The translations under genes were made by a program, and so were the position numbers. Of a DNA stretch of 64,000 bases, positions 59,038 through 64,000 are shown piece after piece. Position 1 is the first letter of the stretch; each line of letters opens with the position of its first letter. This DNA comes from Tepidimonas sediminis (GTDB lineage: Bacteria > Pseudomonadota > Gammaproteobacteria > Burkholderiales > Burkholderiaceae_C), in assembly GCF_007556605.1 (NCBI RefSeq), contig NZ_VJND01000002.1, positions 186,001 to 250,000 of the forward strand, in the 5' to 3' direction. The notes under the pieces were generated by a model, which did no database searches, had not been told where the DNA came from, and worked only from the letters and a program-made list of their open reading frames with translations.

Positions 59038-59496
59038 ATGGAAGATCGGAGCCAAGACCTGCTGGCCGCAATCGAGCGGCTGGCGCAGCGCGCGCAAGCC
59101 GACGATGCGCGCAATCGGCCGGCGCTGGTAAGGCTAATCCGCGCCATCGATGGCGTGTACCCTGAATTGGCCAATGCGCCGCTGGTGGCGCAGATTGCCG
59201 ACGACATCCTGGATTTGCTCCACAACGTCGGTTGCGGGCCGATCACGGAAAACCCGCTGCGCACCGACCGAAACGAGAGGCAGCGGCTGCTGCGCCGCGC
59301 CGCAATCATCGCTCACATGGATCACAACGCCAAGCGCCGCACTGTGCAGGATGCGTGGCTGGCGCTGCAGCGCGCCGGAAGCAGCAAGACCAAGGATCGC
59401 TTCGCGTCCGAGCAGGCCCGCGCCCTGAATCTGAGCCCCGCCACCGTCAGGCGCTGGCTGCGCGACGGCGAGCTGCGCCGCAATTCGAACGCCTGA
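59038..59496 (+). CDS. Unknown element protein with C-terminal HTH-like segment
   Basis: A 152-residue acidic-then-basic helical protein. The middle holds GVYPELANAPLVAQIADDILDLL, and the last 30 residues (EQARALNLSPATVRRWLRDGELRR) resemble a recognition helix-turn-helix. I do not recognise a family. AAGGGGG lies before the ATG at 59038. It stands alone between the toxin-antitoxin pair and the HTH gene, with 83 bp of empty sequence before it. Confidence 0.6.
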   Translation: MEDRSQDLLAAIERLAQRAQADDARNRPALVRLIRAIDGVYPELANAPLVAQIADDILDLLHNVGCGPITENPLRTDRNERQRLLRRAAIIAHMDHNAKRRTVQDAWLALQRAGSSKTKDRFASEQARALNLSPATVRRWLRDGELRRNSNA

Positions 59497-59572
59497 AGCC
59501 CTTCGCGAACGCCTGAGCCGCGCCATTTGCCGCGCCGCTGGTGGCGCGCAAGTCGTTGATTTGCCGTCCGAG

Positions 59573-59614
59573 GGCTAGGCGCTGCATTGCAAAGGCTAGG
59601 CGCTGCATTGCAGC
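59573..59614. repeat. 21-bp-period direct repeat with palindromic operator
   Basis: The 19-mer GGCTAGGCGCTGCATTGCA occurs twice (59573-59591 and 59594-59612), two helical turns apart. The second copy continues into the palindrome GCTGCATTGCAGC (59602-59614), which matches the one at 56904. It lies 75-115 bp upstream of the small HTH gene and looks like an operator or iteron. The rest of the 190-bp gap has no other visible feature. Confidence 0.6.
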
Positions 59615-59686
59615 GTCCATTCCCGGCGCGCCAGCTGCGCTGCACACTGACAGCCGCGTCAACAGTGTTTGACGGAGGTGCAGCGA

Positions 59687-59899
59687 GTGAAACCCGTTCA
59701 ATACCCACCGCTTGAAATGGAAACCAGGCCTGCCGTGGAAACCGGGCAGGCCGCGTATTACTTGGGCCGCCGTTCACAAACCTTGCGCGCCTGGTCGTCC
59801 TCGGGGCGCGGCCCCATTCAGCCTGTGCGCGTTTACGGACGCCTGATGTGGTCGGTGCGCGATATCCGCCGTTTACTGGGGTTGGAGGGCGACAAATGA
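59687..59899 (+). CDS. Small HTH protein, excisionase-like
   Basis: A 70-residue protein starting at a GTG with GGAGG 8 nt upstream. ETGQAAYYLGRRSQTLRAWSSSGRGPIQPVRVYGRLMWSVRDIRRLLG is a winged-HTH of the MerR/excisionase type. It could be the directionality factor for the integrase or the regulator binding the palindromes. Its stop overlaps the next start (ATGA). Confidence 0.7.
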   Translation: MKPVQYPPLEMETRPAVETGQAAYYLGRRSQTLRAWSSSGRGPIQPVRVYGRLMWSVRDIRRLLGLEGDK

Positions 59900-60135
59900 C
59901 GGCGCAAATCCAAAAAGAAAACCCCACCGTTGCGGTGGGGCTGCCAGCGGAAGTTGGGGGTGCGGCTGACGTCTTCGATTGTAGCGCGCCGCACCGCCGC
60001 CCGGAAGACGCGGGCGACCCGCTGCTTGCCGCGCTGCTGCGCGCCGCGTGGTGCTTGGGTCGGATCGAGGCGGCGCTGGACTCGCTGGCAGACGAGCTGC
60101 GCGCGATTGACGTGGCCGCAAGGGAGGGCGCGTGA
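59896..60135 (+). CDS. Small unknown element protein
   Basis: A 79-residue protein. The first 30 residues are polar; LLAALLRAAWCLGRIEAALDSLADELRAID forms a probable helix hairpin. It overlaps both neighbours (ATGA before, TGATG after), so it belongs to the RepA-like operon. Its start region contains a strong hairpin terminator for the opposite strand. No family recognised. Confidence 0.6.
   Translation: MTAQIQKENPTVAVGLPAEVGGAADVFDCSAPHRRPEDAGDPLLAALLRAAWCLGRIEAALDSLADELRAIDVAAREGA
59912..59940 (-). terminator. Minus-strand terminator inside the small gene
   Basis: On the minus strand CCCCACCG-CAA-CGGTGGGG is followed by TTTTCTTTTT. It would stop transcription entering from the right, that is, any antisense transcript of the RepA-like operon. 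Confidence 0.65.
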
Positions 60136-61487
60136 TGGCTGACCTGATGGACATCAGGGCCGCGCTGGCCGCCTTGCGCACCGAGCCCACCGTGCCGCCG
60201 CTGGAGGGCGAGCAGCTGACTGACGAGCGCCCGGCTGAGGTCGAGCTGCTCTCGGCCGGAGCGATTGAACCGCAACCGGTGCGATGGCTGTGGCCCGGAT
60301 GGCTGGCGCGCGGGAAGCTCCACCTACTGGCCGGGCGACCTGGGCAAGGCAAAACGCAGATTGCGCTGGCGCTGGCTGCCATCATCACCCGAGCCGGGCG
60401 CTGGCCAGACGGCAGCCGATGCGAAACAGCCGGAAGCGCGGTTATTTGGTCGGGCGAAGATGATCCACGCGATACGTTGGTGCCGCGCCTGATGGCCGCT
60501 GGGGCAGACCTTGATCGTGTCCTACTCGTCGGACCGGTCACGGACGACGCGGGACGTCGTCCATTCGACCCGGCGACCGACCTGCCACTACTGGCCGCCA
60601 AGCTTCGGCTGCTGAAGCCATCGTTGCTGATCGTAGACCCCGTTGTCGCAACTATGGGTGCGGGCGCGGACTCGCACAAAAACGCCGAGGTGCGCCGCGC
60701 GCTGCAGCCGCTGGTCGACCTGGCCGCCGAGCTCGACGCCGCCCTGCTGGGCGTCACGCACTTGGCCAAGGCGACGGCTGGCCGCGACCCGACGGAGCGC
60801 GTCACGGGGAGCATTGCGTTCGCGGCGTTGGCGCGTGTTGTGCTGATGGCCGCCAAGCGCGAAGACCCGCCGCCCGGCGAGCCAGCGCGCCTACTGTTGC
60901 GCCCGAAGTCGAACATCGGCAGTGACGCCGGAGGTGTCGGCTACGACATCGAACGGATCGAGGTCACGTCCGGAATCTGGACATCCCGCGTCCGCTGGGG
61001 CGGAGTCGTCGAGGGCTCGGCGCGCGAGCTGCTGGCGCAAGCCGAGGCAGCGCCTGACGACGAGACAGGAGCGCTGGCCGATGCCGCCAGTTTCCTGCGC
61101 TCTCTGCTGGCCGACGGCCCCATGCCGCAGCGGCAGGTCATGGTCGAGGCGAGCGGCGCTGGCTACTCGGAAGCGACGATCCGCCGAGCCAAGCGGATGC
61201 TTGGGGTCGAGGCGGCTAGGTCTGGGTTCGGACGGAGCGGCACGTGGGTGTGGGCGCTGCCAGCCGCCATAGATGATCGAGAAAGCCCAAAGATGCTCAA
61301 GCCAAAAAGCTTGAGCACCTATGGTGCCGCTGATCATCTATGCGCTGCGCCAGCCGCCGAAGCGCCGCAGCCGCCCGCTGCCGTGGCGCAGGTTCGGGAC
61401 GGCGCTGTGAACGTGATAGGCGACCCCCCATCGCCACCCGTGGCGAATCATGCGCCGCTGGTCGGCGGCGACCTGGAGGTGTTCTGA
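60135..61487 (+). CDS. RepA-like hexameric AAA ATPase/helicase
   Basis: A 450-residue protein of the AAA_25/RepA family. Walker A is GRPGQGKTQ at about 67-75 (K73) and Walker B LLIVDPVVA with D168. DDPRDTLVPRLMAAGADL and ALLGVTHLAKATAGRDPTERVTGSIAFAALARVVLMA are typical of the plasmid RSF1010 RepA-type fold. The C-terminal part (about 300-380) holds a probable winged helix (ATIRRAKRMLG). The ATG at 60135 overlaps the previous stop, with GGGAGG 7 nt upstream. It probably unwinds an element origin. Confidence 0.85.
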   Translation: MADLMDIRAALAALRTEPTVPPLEGEQLTDERPAEVELLSAGAIEPQPVRWLWPGWLARGKLHLLAGRPGQGKTQIALALAAIITRAGRWPDGSRCETAGSAVIWSGEDDPRDTLVPRLMAAGADLDRVLLVGPVTDDAGRRPFDPATDLPLLAAKLRLLKPSLLIVDPVVATMGAGADSHKNAEVRRALQPLVDLAAELDAALLGVTHLAKATAGRDPTERVTGSIAFAALARVVLMAAKREDPPPGEPARLLLRPKSNIGSDAGGVGYDIERIEVTSGIWTSRVRWGGVVEGSARELLAQAEAAPDDETGALADAASFLRSLLADGPMPQRQVMVEASGAGYSEATIRRAKRMLGVEAARSGFGRSGTWVWALPAAIDDRESPKMLKPKSLSTYGAADHLCAAPAAEAPQPPAAVAQVRDGAVNVIGDPPSPPVANHAPLVGGDLEVF

Positions 61488-62167
61488 TGGGCGCGCGCGA
61501 GACCTTCCTCGACCTGGCCGCGCGCGGCATCCGGCTGCTGGCGCTGGCGCGGGGGGCGGACTCGAATTCCGGCCCTTGCCGCGCCAAAGGGACTTCCGCT
61601 GCGCCAGTCCCTGCCGAAGGGGCCGTCGATCCGGGGGCGCCCTCCTGTCGCACCTGCGCAGCGTGCGCCCACCGCACCCGCGCCGGCACGTGCGCCCGGC
61701 CTGCCGAGGCCGGGTTGGCTGACCACTTCGCGATACGCTGGCCGCCAGCCGAGCATGCCGCCCAGTGCCCGGCATTCGAGCGCCAGCAGCCCGTCCTCGA
61801 TCCGGGGGCGCAGCCCCACCCGTTCGGGCGCGAGCGCCGCGCCTGGACGCCCGCCAGCGAGCCCGAACTGCGGCGCATGGCCGCGATGTTCGAGCGCGCC
61901 GTGGCGCTTGGCTTCTCGTCGGAAGAGGCCGACTGCGCGGCCGATGTGGCCCATTGGGCCGCGCGCCTGGGCGACCTGCGTCCGTGCCTTGCCTGCGCCC
62001 ACCTGCGCGCCGGGGTCAGCAGCCGCTGGTGGTGCGCGGCGCAGCGCCTGCCGCTGCCGCAGCAGCTGGTGACGCAGCCGCACCGATGCCCGGCGTTCTC
62101 TGACCTGGAAGCGCAGCAGCCGCTGCCTGACGACGACCTGGGCGATCTTGCGCCCGGCCTGCCTTGA
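61487..62167 (+). CDS. Cys-rich unknown element protein
   Basis: A 226-residue protein whose start overlaps the RepA-like stop (TGATG). It has two Cys groups: CRTCAACAHRTRAGTC (about residues 54-69) and CLACAHLRAG...WWCAAQ (about 166-186), which could bind zinc. A helical segment (PELRRMAAMFERAVALGFSSEEAD) lies between them. No family recognised. Coupling to RepA suggests a replication role, for example a primase-like or loader factor (inference). Confidence 0.65.
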   Translation: MGARETFLDLAARGIRLLALARGADSNSGPCRAKGTSAAPVPAEGAVDPGAPSCRTCAACAHRTRAGTCARPAEAGLADHFAIRWPPAEHAAQCPAFERQQPVLDPGAQPHPFGRERRAWTPASEPELRRMAAMFERAVALGFSSEEADCAADVAHWAARLGDLRPCLACAHLRAGVSSRWWCAAQRLPLPQQLVTQPHRCPAFSDLEAQQPLPDDDLGDLAPGLP

Positions 62168-62191
62168 CCACCAAACTGCTGGAGTTCTACT

Positions 62192-62449
62192 GTGTCCGAC
62201 ACCACCAAGCGAAAACCACCAGCCGCTGGCCGTGGCCGCAAACCCGGCAGCAAGAATCGCGTGCCGGCCCGGCTGGGAGAACTGATCCTGGGCGCGCTAG
62301 CTGACGTCGGAGGCCGCGAGTATCTGGCGCGCTGCTTCCTCGACCCAGAGCCGCGCATCCGCGCCGCCGCGCTGGCGCTGCTGGCGCGCCTGCTGCCACC
62401 CGCCCAGAGCGATGCGCAGCCCGAGGTGGTCATTCGATGGGAGCCATGA
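62192..62449 (+). CDS. Small basic protein, DUF5681/terminase-small-like N-terminus
   Basis: An 85-residue protein starting at a GTG with GGAG 7 nt upstream. GRGRKPGSKNRVPARLGELILGALADVGGREYLAR resembles the basic start of phage DUF5681-type or small terminase-like proteins. Too short for a terminase by itself, and no large subunit is present. Confidence 0.55.
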   Translation: MSDTTKRKPPAAGRGRKPGSKNRVPARLGELILGALADVGGREYLARCFLDPEPRIRAAALALLARLLPPAQSDAQPEVVIRWEP

Positions 62450-62451
62450 CG

Positions 62452-62673
62452 ATGAAGAGCCTTGCCGTCACACTCGAGGAATGCGAGCAGCTGCTCGATT
62501 GCAGCCGTTCCATCATGACCCTGGTGGAGGTGGTGCTGCTGTCCGACCTGGACGAAGGCAGCCGCAGCGCGCCGCAGCTGATCTTGAACGCGATTGCTGG
62601 CGCGCGCCACCTGGCCGATGAGGCCCACCGCCGCGCTGAGGGAGCGCTTGACAGGCTTGTGCATGGCCGCTGA
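62452..62673 (+). CDS. Small unknown element protein
   Basis: A 73-residue mostly helical acidic protein (LEECEQLLDCSRSIMTLVEVVLLSDLDEGS). The ATG at 62452 has GGAG 8 nt upstream; an in-frame ATG at 62446 overlapping the previous stop is an alternative. No family recognised. Confidence 0.5.
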   Translation: MKSLAVTLEECEQLLDCSRSIMTLVEVVLLSDLDEGSRSAPQLILNAIAGARHLADEAHRRAEGALDRLVHGR

Positions 62674-62938
62674 GCGCTTGCCGCCGTCCGTTCTCGGGGC
62701 CGCGCGCCGCCTGGAGGCGCTGGGGCTTGGCGACCCGCGCATGGCTGCCGAGGCCGCGCCGGACGTGCTGGCGCTGCTGGATCACGACCGCGCCGGCCTG
62801 CTGGAGCTGGTGTTGCCGACGATCACGATGACCGGCTGGCAGACCGAGCTGCTGCGCTGCGTAGCCGCGCTGGCGCGCGGTCAGGAACCGCCAGAGCCGC
62901 TGCAATGGCTGCCAAACTGGCCGCACAATCGCGCGTAA
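62663..62938 (+). CDS. Small unknown element protein
   Basis: A 91-residue protein overlapping the previous gene by 11 bp. It is Ala/Leu-rich and helical (VLGAARRLEALGLGDPRMAAEAAPDVLALL) with a Trp-rich end (WLPNWPHNRA). No family recognised. Confidence 0.5.
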   Translation: MAAERLPPSVLGAARRLEALGLGDPRMAAEAAPDVLALLDHDRAGLLELVLPTITMTGWQTELLRCVAALARGQEPPEPLQWLPNWPHNRA

Positions 62939-62967
62939 CGCGTTGATCCGAAAGGGAGAATTGACCA

Positions 62968-63180
62968 ATGGCCACCCGTGCACGAAGGCCGAAGCTGGAG
63001 ACGATGGCCGACATCCGCGGCGAGGCCGCAAAGTTGTATCGCACAGCGCTGGCCGGACGCATGTCTGTGCGGGATGCAACGGCGCTGGCGCATCTGCTGC
63101 GGGTGATCATTGAGACGCTGAAGGCTGAGCCTGCGCACCAAGGCGTGATCGTGATCGAACGCCCGAGAGCCTTCGGGTGA
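62968..63180 (+). CDS. Small unknown element protein
   Basis: A 70-residue basic protein (MATRARRPKLETMADIRGEAAKLYRTALAGRMSVRDATALAHLLRVIIETL). GAAAGGGAG lies before the ATG. It is last gene of the element, followed by an intrinsic terminator. No family recognised; a small DNA-binding role is possible. Confidence 0.55.
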   Translation: MATRARRPKLETMADIRGEAAKLYRTALAGRMSVRDATALAHLLRVIIETLKAEPAHQGVIVIERPRAFG

Positions 63181-63212
63181 CCCGCCGCTGGCCACCCATC
63201 ACCACCCCGTAG

Positions 63213-63235
63213 GCCCGCCGCAGCGCGGGCTTTTT
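63213..63235 (+). terminator. Intrinsic terminator ending the element operon
   Basis: GCCCGC-CGCAGC-GCGGGC followed by five T residues, 33 bp after the last element gene. Beyond it about 570 bp up to the tRNA hold no credible gene, only repeats and hairpins. Confidence 0.88.
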
Positions 63236-63252
63236 CGTGCGCCTGGACGGCT

Positions 63253-63274
63253 GCGGCAGTGCCGCGGCAGTGCC
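63253..63274 (+). repeat. Tandem 11-bp repeat
   Basis: GCGGCAGTGCC occurs twice in direct tandem at the start of the non-coding tail. Iteron-like, but only two copies. Confidence 0.5.
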
Positions 63275-63286
63275 GGCGCAATGCCC

Positions 63287-63320
63287 CCAACACCAACACC
63301 AACACCAACACCAACACCAA
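63287..63320 (+). repeat. Hexanucleotide microsatellite (CCAACA)n
   Basis: Five full CCAACA units plus four bases. Slipped-strand copy-number variation is likely. No gene reads through it on the plus strand. Confidence 0.95.
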
Positions 63321-63335
63321 AAGAGGTTATTGGCA

Positions 63336-63355
63336 CTCCACCATCCTTGGTGGAG
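63336..63355. repeat. 8-bp hairpin beside the G tracts
   Basis: CTCCACCA-TCCT-TGGTGGAG, a perfect stem with a 4-nt loop, directly followed by the G-rich block. No T run, so not a normal terminator. Confidence 0.8.
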
Positions 63356-63357
63356 AA

Positions 63358-63394
63358 GGGGGTAGGGGGTGGAAGGGGGTGTGGGGGAAGGGGG
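63358..63394 (+). other. Predicted G-quadruplex block
   Basis: Five runs of exactly five G (63358, 63365, 63375, 63383, 63390) are separated by loops of 2, 5, 3 and 2 bases. This fits an intramolecular G-quadruplex on the plus strand with one spare tract. Function unknown. Confidence 0.8.
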
Positions 63395-63627
63395 AAACGC
63401 GCATCGCGCTGAACGCGCGATGAGCCTGAGGGCCTCAAAAAGCCCTCTGGCGCGCTTTTGACCGCGGGCGCGCAGGGTGGGGGCTTAGCCGCCACAAAAA
63501 AACCGCCCACAGGCCGTTCTGGCGCGTCCCAGGGGCATCCGCAGTCTGCGGAGGCCCCGGGCTTCGCCAGATCGGTGAAACCCGAGCGTCAGCAGGGGAG
63601 GGGTGCACCACACCCACCCCCTGCGCG

Positions 63628-63652
63628 AGGGTGTCGGGACTGCCGACACCCT
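63628..63652. repeat. 10-bp hairpin in the element tail
   Basis: A stem of AGGGTGTCGG and its exact complement with loop GACTG. No T run follows in either direction. A nick/origin or packaging role is possible but not shown. Confidence 0.75.
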
Positions 63653-63720
63653 GCGCCGCACGCGGGACGCTGCGCTGGTGATCGCACGCCTGGCTTTCTG
63701 GCCGCGCCTGCCCGACTTGC

Positions 63721-63748
63721 CAAAACTGGCTACATGGTGGCTACATGG
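63721..63748 (+). repeat. Right terminal repeat, probable integrase arm sites
   Basis: The second copy of the 28-bp block with two tandem TGGCTACATGG units, same orientation as at 56947, 56 bp before the tRNA-Met CCA end. Confidence 0.7.
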
Positions 63749-63762
63749 CGGCGAGCGCCCAC

Positions 63763-63786
63763 AAAAAAGCCCGCCGTGATGCCGGC
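63763..63786 (-). terminator. Element-supplied terminator for tRNA-Met
   Basis: On the minus strand AGCCGGC pairs with GCGGGCT (one mismatch) and six T residues follow. It lies inside the element, 18 bp beyond the CCA of the intact tRNA, and replaces the stranded original at 56746. Confidence 0.6.
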
Positions 63787-63803
63787 TAAGTCGTTGATTT
63801 TTT

Positions 63804-63880
<77 letters not shown>

Positions 63881-64000
63881 GCCGAAGCCAAAAGTATAGC
63901 AGAACCGACCGAGACCGCGGCGGACCCCGCAGGCAGGCCGAAGCGCCCGGCGGCCACGCGCGGGCAGCGGGCGCCGCGGGGATCAGCGGCCTTCGAAGCG

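Noticed and set aside
63287-63320. Possible CRISPR repeat
   Set aside because: The array is a pure 6-bp microsatellite without spacers, and no cas genes are present.
63199-63510. Minus-strand frame with (GV)n repeats
   Set aside because: It is the translation of the hexanucleotide array and G tracts; no start site or homology.
63983-64000. Minus-strand gene end (RFEGR then TGA) at the right edge
   Set aside because: Only five residues are visible, too few to support a gene call.

Overview
The window is 64 kb of very GC-rich bacterial chromosome. Gene content and order (hemA-prfA-prmC-grxD, a ubiE/ubiJ/ubiB ubiquinone block, a CIRCE-controlled groSL operon, DUF3683-type FAD/Fe-S oxidoreductase, CNP1-like and DUF6279 proteins) point to a betaproteobacterium of the order Burkholderiales, near Comamonadaceae/Sphaerotilaceae (for example Tepidimonas- or Caldimonas-like). 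The genus is inference. There are no rRNA genes and no CRISPR array.

Layout. 1-13 kb: housekeeping genes, namely a YedE-family fragment, an MFS transporter, rplU-rpmA-obgE-proB, rppH with a CNP1-like gene, proS with a lytic transglycosylase, a ClpX-like AAA ATPase, and grxD/prmC/prfA/hemA on the minus strand. 13-27 kb: a 1299-residue FAD/Fe-S oxidoreductase, HIT and DUF971 proteins, ubiE, a Tim44-like protein, ubiJ-ubiB, FmdB, DUF502, aspS, and a DUF883/YqjE/YqjK-like envelope trio. 27-48 kb: a flagellar and chemotaxis block, motAB-cheYZ-flhB-flhA-flhF-(degenerate flhG)-fliA on plus, flgA and flgM-flgN on minus (flgM behind a near-perfect sigma-28 promoter), then flgBCDEFGHIJKL on plus. It encodes the stator, CheY output, the export gate, sigma-28 with its anti-sigma factor, and the rod, hook, rings and hook-filament junction. 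Filament, C-ring and flhDC genes must lie elsewhere. 48-56.7 kb: a BASS-family transporter, an MFS transporter, tRNA-Asn, a two-subunit acyl-CoA dehydrogenase pair, a DUF6279 lipoprotein, groSL and cutA.

56.8-63.9 kb: a 7.0-kb integrated element inserted in the elongator tRNA-Met gene. It has a 49-bp att duplication (one mismatch), matching 28-bp repeats near both ends (probable integrase arm sites), a tyrosine integrase, a HigBA-type toxin-antitoxin pair, a small helix-turn-helix protein next to a repeated palindromic operator, a RepA-like hexameric ATPase, several small unknown genes, and a structured non-coding tail with tandem repeats, hairpins and five G5 tracts. It carries no capsid or conjugation genes and looks like a satellite or integrative-plasmid type element. 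It also gives the tRNA gene a new 3' end and a new terminator. This is the best candidate for something undescribed in the window.
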